Counted from the stretch's first letter, positions 1 to 6,387 are shown. The stretch is DNA of 12,328 nucleotides from Planctomycetaceae bacterium (GCA_015062085.1 SUVI01000123.1:1-12328), one strand, 5' to 3'. The notes: a model not told the origin generated them from the letters alone. A program made the numbers and translations.

Positions 1-2000
1 ACCCGATCAACCCGAAAGCCCCGGAAGTGCTGGGAGTCAAAGCCTACGCCTCCATCAAAGACGTTCCCGGTGATGTGGACCTCGCCGTCATCGTCGTTCC
101 GAGCAAATTCGTTCTTCAGACGACCGAAGAATGCGCCGAAAAAGGCGTCAAAGCTCTCGTCTGCATTTCCGCCGGTTTCAAAGAAGTCGACGCCGCCGGT
201 GCCGAACTTGAAAAACAGTTCGTCGAACTGGTCCACGCCAAGGGCATGTGCCTCGTTGGTCCGAACTGCCTCGGTATCCTGAATGCCGAAGAAGACGCGA
301 AAATGAACGCCACGTTCGCCGCGAAGACCCCGAAAGCCGGTTCCCTCGCCTTCATCAGCCAGTCCGGCGCGCTCTGCACCTCGGTCCTTGACTTTGCCGA
401 AGAACGCGACATGGGCTTCAGCAAATTCGTCTCTTTCGGTAACAAAGCCGACGTCAACGAGATCGACCTGCTCAACTACCTGGCCGACGACCCGAACACG
501 AAAGTGATCGCGATGTATCTGGAATCCATCTCCAGCGGTGCGGAATTCCAGGAGATCGCTTCGAAGATCTTCTACGAAAAGAAAAAGCCGATCCTCGTGC
601 TGAAATCCGGCCGTTCCGCCGCGGGCGCGAAAGCCGTCTCCAGCCACACCGGTTCGCTTGCCGGTAACGACGCGGTCTACCAGGCACTGCTCATGCAGTC
701 CGGCATCCAGCGCGTTGATTCGATCGCCGAGCTGTTCGACTACGCCGCTCTGTACTGCAACCAGCCGATGCCGCGCGGCAATCGTCTCGCCATCATCACC
801 AACGCCGGCGGCCCCGGCATCATGGCGACCGACGCTGCCGAACGCTACGGCCTGACCCTCGCGACGATCGCGGACGCCACGAAAGACGCCCTCCGCGAAC
901 AGCTTCCGGCTGCCGCTTCCCTCCGCAACCCGGTCGACGTGATCGGTGACGCGAAGCACGACCGCTACGAAGCCGCCTGCAAAGAAGTCTTCAAAGATGC
1001 CGGCGTCGACATGGGTCTGGTCATCCTGACCCCGCAGTCCATGACGGACATCGACGAGATCGGCGAGATCATCCCGCAGGTCGCCAAAGACCTCAACATT
1101 CCGATCGTCGCCAGCTTCATGGGCGCTGAAATGGTCACGAAAGGCGTTCAGAACCTCCGTGACGGCGGTGTCCCGAACTACAGCTTCCCGGAAGATGCCG
1201 TCCGCGCTCTCGGCGCTGCCTACGCGCTTTCCGAACAGGCCAAACTCACCGACCGTGCCCCGGTCAGCGTCGAAGGCACCGACAAAGCAAAGTGCGCTCA
1301 GATCATCGCGGAAAAACTCGGCGATGCGGACAGCAAATACCTCGCACAGGCGGAATGCCGTGAGATCTTCGCCTGCTACGGTCTGCCGCTTCTGAAGAGC
1401 GCCGTCGTCACCACGGCGGAAGACGCTGCCAAGACGGTCGGCGAATGGAACACCACGGTCGTCATGAAAGTCATGTCTGCCGACGTCAAACACAAGTTCG
1501 ACGCGGGCGGAGTTCTCCTCAACATCAAAGGCGCGGACGGAGCCAAAGCCGGTTTCGAACAGATCTACGCCAACATTGAAAAGAACGTCCCGGGCGCCAA
1601 GATCGACAGCATCCTGATCGAAGAAATGGCTCCGAAAGGCACCGAAGTCATCCTCGGCTGCAACCGCGACCCGAAATTCGGTCCGCTGGTCATGTTCGGT
1701 ATGGGCGGTACGACGGCGGAACTCATGAAAGACGTTCAGTTCCGTCTTGCTCCGACGAGCAAATATTTCCTGCACAGCATGCTGGAAAACACGAAGGTCT
1801 ACAAGCTGATGAACAACTACCGCGGTCTGGGTCAGCACGACCTGGCGGCTCTGGAAGACGCGCTTACCCGTCTCTCCATCCTGGTCGCCGAGAACCCGGA
1901 GATCGCCGAGCTGGACATCAACCCGTTGATCGTTCATGCCGAAGGACTTGGCTGCTCCGTCGCTGACAGCCGTATCGTCCTGAAGAAAGTCGCCAAATAA
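1..2000 (+). CDS. ADP-forming acetate/acyl-CoA ligase, fused alpha-beta subunits (5' end missing)
   Basis: This enzyme family (acyl-CoA synthetase, NDP-forming) converts acyl-CoA, ADP and phosphate to the free acid, CoA and ATP, a substrate-level phosphorylation step common in fermenters. The open frame is already running at base 3, where it encodes PINPKAPEVLG, typical of the end of the CoA-binding domain, so the true start lies outside the window. A succinyl-CoA-ligase-like domain follows, with SQSGALC near bases 357-377 and the expected phospho-histidine in SSHTGS (His codon 645-647). The C-terminal part is an ATP-grasp domain: FDAGGVLLNIKG, then GPLVMFGMGGTTAELMKDV around 1680-1736, then ELDINPLIVH near the end. 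It stops at 1998-2000 with no GNAT domain, so it is not a Pat-type lysine acetyltransferase. GC is high (one 60-base line counted by hand gave about 60%). Substrate choice (acetyl versus other acyl-CoA) cannot be read from the sequence. Confidence 0.93.
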   Translation, partial: PINPKAPEVLGVKAYASIKDVPGDVDLAVIVVPSKFVLQTTEECAEKGVKALVCISAGFKEVDAAGAELEKQFVELVHAKGMCLVGPNCLGILNAEEDAKMNATFAAKTPKAGSLAFISQSGALCTSVLDFAEERDMGFSKFVSFGNKADVNEIDLLNYLADDPNTKVIAMYLESISSGAEFQEIASKIFYEKKKPILVLKSGRSAAGAKAVSSHTGSLAGNDAVYQALLMQSGIQRVDSIAELFDYAALYCNQPMPRGNRLAIITNAGGPGIMATDAAERYGLTLATIADATKDALREQLPAAASLRNPVDVIGDAKHDRYEAACKEVFKDAGVDMGLVILTPQSMTDIDEIGEIIPQVAKDLNIPIVASFMGAEMVTKGVQNLRDGGVPNYSFPEDAVRALGAAYALSEQAKLTDRAPVSVEGTDKAKCAQIIAEKLGDADSKYLAQAECREIFACYGLPLLKSAVVTTAEDAAKTVGEWNTTVVMKVMSADVKHKFDAGGVLLNIKGADGAKAGFEQIYANIEKNVPGAKIDSILIEEMAPKGTEVILGCNRDPKFGPLVMFGMGGTTAELMKDVQFRLAPTSKYFLHSMLENTKVYKLMNNYRGLGQHDLAALEDALTRLSILVAENPEIAELDINPLIVHAEGLGCSVADSRIVLKKVAK

Positions 2001-2031
2001 GATTTGACCGACGATCCAACGATACAAAAAG

Positions 2032-2063
2032 AGCGCGGACTTCACGTTCGCGCTTTTTTTATG
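2032..2063. terminator. Intrinsic terminator of the acyl-CoA ligase gene; left 32-bp direct-repeat copy
   Basis: The arms AGCGCGGA and TTCGCGCT form an 8-bp stem (one G-U) around a 7-nt loop, followed by seven T (2054-2060) and ATG. It begins 31 bases after the ligase stop codon. All 32 bases recur exactly at 4096-4127. An A-run just upstream (2026-2030) would let it also work on the opposite strand. Confidence 0.85.
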
Positions 2064-2094
2064 CAAAAATCTACAAAAAATTTCATTTTACCAC

Positions 2095-2122
2095 TTGACA
2101 TTCTTACAAATCAAGTTATAAT
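2095..2122 (+). promoter_or_regulatory. Consensus sigma-70 promoter of the cassette
   Basis: A perfect TTGACA (2095-2100) and a perfect TATAAT (2117-2122) are separated by 16 bp. Transcription would start near 2129-2130. It is the strongest promoter visible in the window and lies 32 bases inside the left repeat, so the cassette brings its own promoter. Confidence 0.8.
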
Positions 2123-2128
2123 GAAATA

Positions 2129-2358
2129 GTAGGGCTTTATATGTCCATTGAATTCGCTTAACGGTACGGAAACCACAACATCTATTATCGTTTCAGCGAT
2201 TAGGGGTATGTTGTCATTTGACAGCATACTCTATAATACTATATAGATATAACACAAAAACAAGAGCGTAATCGGCTTTGGGAGTCGTTGCGTATCTATG
2301 TTTTTGGGGTTGTTGTGGACCTCCGTACCGGGATGCGTTTGACGTACTCCCTTTTTTT
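2129..2358 (+). ncRNA. Structured leader or small RNA with its own terminator, upstream of the radical SAM gene
   Basis: From the predicted start near 2129 to the T-tract ending at 2358, about 230 nt fold into nested helices found by reading complementarity. P1 is 2162-2170 with 2322-2330 (9 bp, perfect). P2 is 2173-2180 with 2311-2318 (8 bp, perfect), stacked on P1 through a small internal loop. Inside are a 4-bp hairpin (2187-2190/2197-2200), a long hairpin (2203-2215/2220-2232, about 13 bp with G-U pairs), and an arm closed by 2255-2262/2299-2306 (8 bp) carrying CGGCT/AGTCG (2273-2277/2283-2287). There is no convincing open frame. I do not recognise a known riboswitch, T-box, 6S or tmRNA signature. 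It could be a free sRNA or a cis-acting attenuator for the downstream genes. Helix coordinates are seen directly; function is unknown. Confidence 0.65.
2330..2358 (+). terminator. Intrinsic terminator or attenuator just before the radical SAM gene
   Basis: GGGA plus TGCGT (2330-2338) pairs with ACGTA plus TCCC (2342-2351, one bulged C), a 9-bp stem with a 3-nt loop, followed by seven T (2352-2358). It shares base 2330 with the outer helix of the upstream RNA, so the two can stack. It ends only 12 bases before the first possible radical SAM start codon, so operon expression requires read-through or antitermination. Confidence 0.7.
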
Positions 2359-2370
2359 ATTTCTTGAAAT

Positions 2371-3465
2371 ATGGGTATGTCTCTCCTCCTAAGCGAAACG
2401 AAACCTTTAATTCACTTGCGAGAAGCTATGACAGTAGAACATCCATTAATTCGCCGAGAGCGTACCAATCTAAAGAGAATTCGAGAAAATACCCAGGCAT
2501 TACAGGCAGCCGGTCAGTATCCACTCCAATTCCAGATGCCGACAGGAATTCAGTTTGAATTGACCGGTGCTTGTAATCTGCGCTGCAAACATTGCTACAA
2601 TCGTTCTGGTGACTCAGACGTTCAAACACGCATGAAACCGGAAGATTGGCTGGCATTGTCGCGGCATATTGTTGAGAATGGCGGCATTTTTCAGTGTATT
2701 CTTTCTGGTGGTGAACCACTTTTGATGGGAGAAACTCTCATCAAAATTATGGATATTCTGCACGAAGACAATACAGGATTTGTGTTAATTTCTAACGGAT
2801 TGCTAATGAATCACAGCTGGATTCAGAAATTTCGCAAATACTCTTTCAACTGGCTGCAGATTTCGATTGACGACAATATTCGCGAAAAACACGATGCCTT
2901 CCGCGGAGTTACTGGAAGCTGGGATGCCGCAGCACGAGCAGCACTAGGGGTTTCTTCCGCCGGAATTCCTCTGGCGATTGCACATACAATTACCCCGGAT
3001 AATCTCGCAAGATTGCCGGAAATGGTCGAATTCGCGTATCAGCTGGGAGCCGGGTCGATTCTTTGCGGTGAAACGATGGTCAGCGGAAGAGCCGCGAAAA
3101 ATGAACAGATTCTGCTCAATGAAGAACAGCGCGGCGCGATGTTTACGATGATTGAAACACTTCAGAAACATTGGGGAAATAAAATCATCATCCGTTACTC
3201 CATTCCAGAAGGAATTCAGCTGCAATATAAGCTGGACCTGCCGGTATCTTCCATCATTGTCCGTCCTAATGGAGATGTACGGCTCGACTGTACGCTTCCA
3301 TTTACAATCGGCAATGTCTTGGAAACTCCTTTCACAGACATCTGGCGCAGCAAAGGGATCCATTCCTGGGAGAATCCAAAAGTACGCGCTTATATTCAAA
3401 ATTTGGCATCCGGAATTATCAACCCGGATTTTATTAATCATGTTTCACGGGATCGAGTACTTTGA
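2371..3465 (+). CDS. Radical SAM peptide-modifying enzyme with degenerate SPASM-like C-terminus
   Basis: Radical SAM enzymes of this type cleave S-adenosylmethionine at a [4Fe-4S] cluster and use the radical to crosslink or alter a precursor peptide. The cluster motif CNLRCKHC is at residues 68-75 of 364, and SGGEP, which contacts SAM, is at 112-116. The C-terminal VRPNGDVRLDC...GNVLETPFTDIW (298-325) looks like a SPASM/twitch domain, but it has only one cysteine (Cys307; another lies at Cys232), too few for the usual auxiliary clusters. A PqqD-like partner and a small peptide gene follow, and this context is the main reason to call it a RiPP maturase. The start is uncertain: ATG at 2371, 2377 or 2428 is possible and none has a good Shine-Dalgarno. 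The first 57 residues precede the fold. Substrate and chemistry are not known. Confidence 0.88.
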   Translation: MGMSLLLSETKPLIHLREAMTVEHPLIRRERTNLKRIRENTQALQAAGQYPLQFQMPTGIQFELTGACNLRCKHCYNRSGDSDVQTRMKPEDWLALSRHIVENGGIFQCILSGGEPLLMGETLIKIMDILHEDNTGFVLISNGLLMNHSWIQKFRKYSFNWLQISIDDNIREKHDAFRGVTGSWDAAARAALGVSSAGIPLAIAHTITPDNLARLPEMVEFAYQLGAGSILCGETMVSGRAAKNEQILLNEEQRGAMFTMIETLQKHWGNKIIIRYSIPEGIQLQYKLDLPVSSIIVRPNGDVRLDCTLPFTIGNVLETPFTDIWRSKGIHSWENPKVRAYIQNLASGIINPDFINHVSRDRVL

Positions 3466-3495
3466 TTCCCAATTATCCTAAAAGGAGAACTCCAC

Positions 3496-3759
3496 ATGAA
3501 AAACGAAATGAATGAATCTGAGAAAAAGGCTTGGGAAGAACCCAAAATCACAGATAATGGCGTAACTGTTCGAAGTGCATTACTAATGGCAGCTGTAGGA
3601 GGTATCCTTGCGGCGGTTGGTGCATCAATGATACATAGCGCAGCCAGAGAAATGGGGGAAGGATATCATTTTCAAATTGGTCACCTCCCTGCAATCGAAA
3701 AATTCCAGGCAGAAGAACTTCCTGAATCGTTTCAGGACAGATTTTCGAGAGAATCCTAA
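3496..3759 (+). CDS. Small protein, candidate RiPP precursor peptide (87 aa)
   Basis: A strong AAAGGAG lies 9 bases before the ATG, and the gene sits between the radical SAM gene (30-bp gap) and the PqqD-like gene (16-bp gap). The N-terminus reads SEKKAWEEPKITDNG (residues 8-22), which resembles the aromatic-x-x-Pro leader segment that PqqD/RRE domains bind in several RiPP families. Residues 26-46 are Ala/Gly/Leu-rich and could span a membrane. The last 40 residues are charged and contain FQI (59-61), FQA (70-72), FQD (79-81) and FSR (83-85). It has no cysteine, so thioether (sactipeptide-type) chemistry is excluded; an aromatic C-C crosslink would fit. The long C-terminal part and the helix are unusual for a precursor. 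A membrane-bound accessory protein is the main alternative. I recognise no named family. Confidence 0.7.
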   Translation: MKNEMNESEKKAWEEPKITDNGVTVRSALLMAAVGGILAAVGASMIHSAAREMGEGYHFQIGHLPAIEKFQAEELPESFQDRFSRES

Positions 3760-3775
3760 TATCTAAGAGGGAAAC

Positions 3776-4069
3776 ATGGAAAACTCCGAAATGATTTTTG
3801 AGACACTGAAAACCTGGAGGCCGCTTCCTGGTTGGAGGAAAAAAAGGGATGAAGGGGATATGCTCCTTTTGAGTAATCAAAAGTTGGAACTTCACTATCT
3901 GAATTCAACTGCAAAAGATATCGTAAACCTGATTGACGGTCGGACCATTGAGGAAATCTGTTCCGCAATGCAAACTATGTATGAGGTAGAAAAGACAATT
4001 TTACACAAAGCAGTTCTGAATGTTATTCGTGAACTCCAATGGAAGCATTTGATTCGGGTCTCAAAGTAA
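3776..4069 (+). CDS. PqqD-family peptide chaperone / RiPP recognition element
   Basis: PqqD-family proteins are small winged-helix domains that bind the leader of a precursor peptide and hand it to a radical SAM partner. At 97 residues the length fits. The family pattern is visible: DMLLLSNQKLELHYLN (28-43), then STAKDIVNLIDGRTIEEIC (44-62), matching the usual 'hLN.TA..IW.L.DG..T..EI' core, then a long helix ending in LQWKHLI (88-94). GAGGG is placed 6 bases before the ATG. The gene is 16 bp after the small-protein gene and is the last of three genes likely read together. PqqA/C/E and other PQQ genes are absent, so a role in PQQ synthesis is unlikely. The binding partner is inferred to be the 87-aa protein. 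Confidence 0.82.
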   Translation: MENSEMIFETLKTWRPLPGWRKKRDEGDMLLLSNQKLELHYLNSTAKDIVNLIDGRTIEEICSAMQTMYEVEKTILHKAVLNVIRELQWKHLIRVSK

Positions 4070-4095
4070 CACCTAGAGACATCGATTCACAGAAA

Positions 4096-4127
4096 AGCGC
4101 GGACTTCACGTTCGCGCTTTTTTTATG
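4096..4127. terminator. Bidirectional terminator after the PqqD-like gene; right 32-bp direct-repeat copy
   Basis: It is identical over 32 bases to 2032-2063: 8-bp stem AGCGCGGA/TTCGCGCT followed by seven T (4118-4124), starting 26 bases after the PqqD-like stop codon. An A-run precedes it (4093-4096), so it can also stop - strand transcription. The right-hand flank differs from the left copy after ATG. Confidence 0.8.
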
Positions 4128-4137
4128 GAACACTTCG

Positions 4138-4172
4138 AAAAACACGAAGGAAGTTTTTCACTTCCCTCGTGT
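4138..4172 (-). terminator. Terminator of the sugar isomerase gene
   Basis: On the - strand, 4161-4172 pairs with 4142-4153 (5 bp, one mismatch, 6 bp; loop of 7), followed by five U (4142-4138). It lies 11 bases beyond the isomerase stop codon and belongs to the resident chromosome rather than to the cassette. Confidence 0.7.
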
Positions 4173-4182
4173 GTTAAGGATC

Positions 4183-5013
4183 CTATTTTCCGAGTACTTT
4201 GCGCAGGTGTTCGATACTGCGTGCCGCCTGATCGAGCGTACCGCATTCGACGCTCAGGACGATGTCCTGCGGGAGGGGTTTCAGAATGGCGGCAACTTTT
4301 TCCCAGTCGATCACGCCGTCACCGCAAGCACAGCCGACGGCCGTCCCCATGACTTTACCGCGTTCCGCATCGGACTGTTCGTGGGAAATGTCCTTCGCGT
4401 GAATGTGGATGATGCGTGACTTGAAGCGTTCCAGCTGTTCGATCGGATCCAGACCGCCAAGGTAGGCGTTTCCCGTGTCGAAGTTGGCTCCGACGGCCGG
4501 CGAGTCGACCAAGTTCAGGATCCTTTCGTATTTGTCCGGAACGAGCGAGTAGGTCTGGTGCGTCTCCAATCCGATCCGGATCCCGCGCGGCTCGGCCACC
4601 TTGACGGCTTCCATGATGGAGTACTTGATCAGAACGAAATCTTCTTCCTCGGTCGTCCACGTCTGTTTGTGTCCCTCATGCGTATTAAGGATCGGCGCGC
4701 CGCACTCTTTGGCGAAACGGGCAGCCTGTTTGAGGTATTCGACCGCGATCTCCGGCTTGGAGAGCTGGGAGTGACTGGAAAGTGCCGAGAGCTTCAAACC
4801 ATGACGCGCGACAGCATCACGGACGCGGAAAGGATCGTCGAGCATCGAAACACTATGGAAATACCGAGCCTCGGAGAGCAGTTCCCGTCCCCAATGGACC
4901 ATTGGCTCAATGTATTCGTATCCGAGTTCCGCCGCGAACTGAACGCCCCATTCGAAACTTTTATGGCTGGTCCTGACTGCTTCGAGATTCAGGCCGATTC
5001 CAATTTTACCCAT
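4183..5013 (-). CDS. Sugar phosphate isomerase/epimerase, TIM-barrel (AP endonuclease 2-like family)
   Basis: The 276-residue product matches the xylose-isomerase-like TIM barrel family, metal-dependent enzymes that isomerise or epimerise sugars and related polyols. Family landmarks occur in order: THEGHK (111-116), GLETHQ with Glu150, NFDTGN with Asp179, IHIHAKD with His205, and SVECGT with Glu256. These Glu/Asp/His/Glu residues would hold the metal. The start is set at 5013 (MGKIGIGLNLE) because AGGAG precedes it by 5 bases; an upstream in-frame ATG at 5085 would overlap the lpxC end and lacks a ribosome site. No signal peptide is seen, so it is probably cytoplasmic. Its substrate cannot be assigned. 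Its 3' end faces the RiPP cassette and, before the insertion, would have faced the acyl-CoA ligase. Confidence 0.87.
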   Translation of the reverse strand: MGKIGIGLNLEAVRTSHKSFEWGVQFAAELGYEYIEPMVHWGRELLSEARYFHSVSMLDDPFRVRDAVARHGLKLSALSSHSQLSKPEIAVEYLKQAARFAKECGAPILNTHEGHKQTWTTEEEDFVLIKYSIMEAVKVAEPRGIRIGLETHQTYSLVPDKYERILNLVDSPAVGANFDTGNAYLGGLDPIEQLERFKSRIIHIHAKDISHEQSDAERGKVMGTAVGCACGDGVIDWEKVAAILKPLPQDIVLSVECGTLDQAARSIEHLRKVLGK

Positions 5014-5047
5014 GATCTTCTCCTGATTGATTTTAAGAAAAAGGAAA

Positions 5048-5074
5048 GAGGAAAAACGGCGTGCATTTTTCCTC
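5048..5074 (-). terminator. Terminator downstream of lpxC
   Basis: GAGGAAAAA (5048-5056) and TTTTTCCTC (5066-5074) form a perfect 9-bp stem with a 9-nt loop. On the - strand it is followed by a U-rich run (UUUCCUUUUU). It sits in the 68 bp between the lpxC stop codon and the isomerase start, suggesting separate transcripts. Confidence 0.55.
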
Positions 5075-5081
5075 AGAAATT

Positions 5082-5942
5082 TCAAATTTTACGGTTCTGT
5101 GCTAGGATCGCCTGCGCGAGTTTTGCGTTAAGTTCATGTCCGCTGCAGAATGCCTGGATCTTTGCGTTCAGTCTTCCCTTCAGAAGGGCAAGATCGCCGA
5201 TGAGATCAAGTATTTTGTGGCGGACGCATTCATTCGGAAAACGCAGTGAATTTCCGATGAGTCCGGAGTCGTCAAAAACGAGGAGATCCTGAAAAGTCGC
5301 GCGGCGTGCAAGTCCCTGACTGAGAAATGCCTCCGCTTCCTGACGGGTCACGAACGTTCGGCAGGGCGCGATCTCCTTTCGGTAGGTTTCCGGCGTGATG
5401 AGGAATTCCGCATTCTGCGTGCCGATCGCAGCCAGCTGTGCGTAACGGATCTCAAAGGCGATCCGCAGGGCATCTGCCGGTCCTGCCGAGACGAAACAGT
5501 GTCTTTCCGAAAACACTTCTTCCTGCCGCAGCGGTGCGTTCAAAGAGAGCGTGTGTGCCGGTACGTCCTGTGTTTCGTATCCGACGGATTCAAACGCTTC
5601 TACGAACGCCAGTGCGCTTCCATCCATTCCAGGCATTTCAGTACCTGTGACACGGATCTCGCAATTATCGACCTGCATCCCGGTCAATGCCGAGAGAATG
5701 TGCTCCACCATTTCGACCCGCGCACCATTTTTTTCGAGAGAAGTGCGTCTCGGAATGGAGATGCGGTACTCTGGAGAAACGGGGATCCGCGGTTTTTCTG
5801 GAAGATCTTCGCGCACGAAAACGATCCCGGAATCAGGTTCCGCCGGCTGGAAAGTGACGGTGATGTCCCGGTCGCTCCAGTATCCGATCCCATGGACCGA
5901 AACGGAGGCGGCAAGTGTGCGTTGAAGGCCTGACTGCGACAT
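5082..5942 (-). CDS. lpxC: UDP-3-O-acyl-N-acetylglucosamine deacetylase LpxC
   Basis: LpxC is the zinc deacetylase that commits UDP-GlcNAc to lipid A synthesis, so the cell has, or once had, lipopolysaccharide. The 286-residue length is close to the usual 300. Catalytic residues are present: Glu80-His81 in MVEHILSAL, MDGSA at 106-110, His242 and Asp246 in RHKILDLIGD (241-250), and His269 in SGHELN. The APARTF motif is slightly altered to APCRTF (192-197). There is no C-terminal FabZ fusion. The chosen ATG (5942) is the only good candidate, although its upstream region is pyrimidine-rich with no clear Shine-Dalgarno. It is followed by a terminator hairpin, so it looks monocistronic rather than part of an lpxD-fabZ-lpxA cluster. 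Confidence 0.93.
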   Translation of the reverse strand: MSQSGLQRTLAASVSVHGIGYWSDRDITVTFQPAEPDSGIVFVREDLPEKPRIPVSPEYRISIPRRTSLEKNGARVEMVEHILSALTGMQVDNCEIRVTGTEMPGMDGSALAFVEAFESVGYETQDVPAHTLSLNAPLRQEEVFSERHCFVSAGPADALRIAFEIRYAQLAAIGTQNAEFLITPETYRKEIAPCRTFVTRQEAEAFLSQGLARRATFQDLLVFDDSGLIGNSLRFPNECVRHKILDLIGDLALLKGRLNAKIQAFCSGHELNAKLAQAILAQNRKI

Positions 5943-5970
5943 GAGGAAAGGATCCGAATGAAAAAAATGG

Positions 5971-5994
5971 AAAGGAAACGCTTAAAGGAAACGC
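5971..5994. repeat. Tandem 11-bp repeat upstream of lpxC
   Basis: AAAGGAAACGC occurs at 5971-5981 and again at 5984-5994, two bases apart, 29 bases before the lpxC start codon. The placement could suit a regulator or ribosome-access site, but it may be chance. Confidence 0.35.
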
Positions 5995-6308
5995 CCAATA
6001 AAAAAAGTGGTCCATCCGGGAACTGCGTACCAGTTTTACCACTGAAGACACAGAAAACTCACAGAGAAACACGGATCTGAACACAAAAAGCAGTAAAAAA
6101 CAGAGCGCACGAACATTTTTTAATTTTAAAAAATTTATTTGCGTCTTTTCGTGTTTTCCGTGAAATTCGTGTCAGGGCACGTTCACTGCCTTTTTCCTCT
6201 TTTTTTCTTTTCAGTGTGTTTCTGCGTCTCTTCTGTGCACCCAGTGGTGAGATCGGAACCTGGATCGGTACGCACTTTCCGGAAGTGCCAAAAAAGTTTT
6301 CTCATGAA

Positions 6309-6345
6309 ATTCCGCGTAATGCGGTTTTGCGGCACTACGCGGAAT
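6309..6345. repeat. Perfect 10-bp inverted repeat downstream of the OmpH-like gene
   Basis: ATTCCGCGTA (6309-6318) and TACGCGGAAT (6336-6345) pair without mismatch around a 17-nt loop, 43 bases after the OmpH-like stop codon. No T-tract directly follows on either strand, so it is a possible transcript 3' end structure rather than a textbook terminator. Confidence 0.45.
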
Positions 6346-6387
6346 GGTTAGCATTCAGAGAAAACTGCATACAGGATCAACGCGGTC

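Larger units (their letters stand above)
2064..4127. other. Putative inserted RiPP cassette bounded by 32-bp direct repeats
   Basis: The 32-bp terminator sequence at 2032-2063 is repeated without mismatch at 4096-4127, so removing one 2064-bp unit would leave the acyl-CoA ligase and the convergent isomerase gene sharing one bidirectional terminator. Between the copies, base composition and codon use change: sampled 60-base lines range from about 42% to 53% GC, against about 60% in a line of the ligase. All genes inside point the same way and belong to one apparent peptide-maturation system. No transposase or integrase and no terminal inverted repeats are visible, so the mode of insertion is unknown. 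The alternative is that this terminator is simply a common repeat in the genome. Confidence 0.5.
5943..6387. other. 445-bp gap between lpxC and the OmpH-like gene, holding decayed inverted repeats
   Basis: I see no credible gene here; open frames are short and without ribosome sites. At 6039-6075 lies a CACTGAAGACACAGAAA...CAGAGAAACACGGA stretch. At 6141-6173 and 6211-6246 lie rough reverse-complement relatives (GCGTCTTTTCGTGTTTTCC; TTTCTGCGTCTCTTCTGTGCAC...CAGTGG). This is the texture of a degraded dispersed inverted repeat. The gap should also contain the lpxC promoter, which I could not place. Confidence 0.4.

Noticed and set aside
2218..2245. Second promoter-like pair TTGACA (2218-2223) and TATATA (2240-2245), 16 bp apart
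   Set aside because: The TTGACA is part of the arm of a strong hairpin, and the perfect promoter at 2095-2122 explains transcription better; kept only as a possibility.
3776..4069. Part of a PQQ cofactor pathway
   Set aside because: PqqD-like proteins occur widely in RiPP systems, and no pqqA, pqqB or pqqC is present; the 87-aa protein lacks the Glu-x-x-x-Tyr motif of PqqA.
2064..4095. Insertion sequence or transposon
   Set aside because: No transposase, integrase or terminal inverted repeats are visible; only the flanking 32-bp direct repeats suggest insertion.
4039..4419. Open frame on the + strand running through the terminator region into the isomerase gene
   Set aside because: It overlaps the PqqD-like gene end, crosses two terminator hairpins and is antisense to the isomerase.
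4558..5292. Open frame of 244 codons on the + strand opposite the isomerase and lpxC
   Set aside because: It crosses two real genes in antisense and has no ribosome site or recognisable domain.
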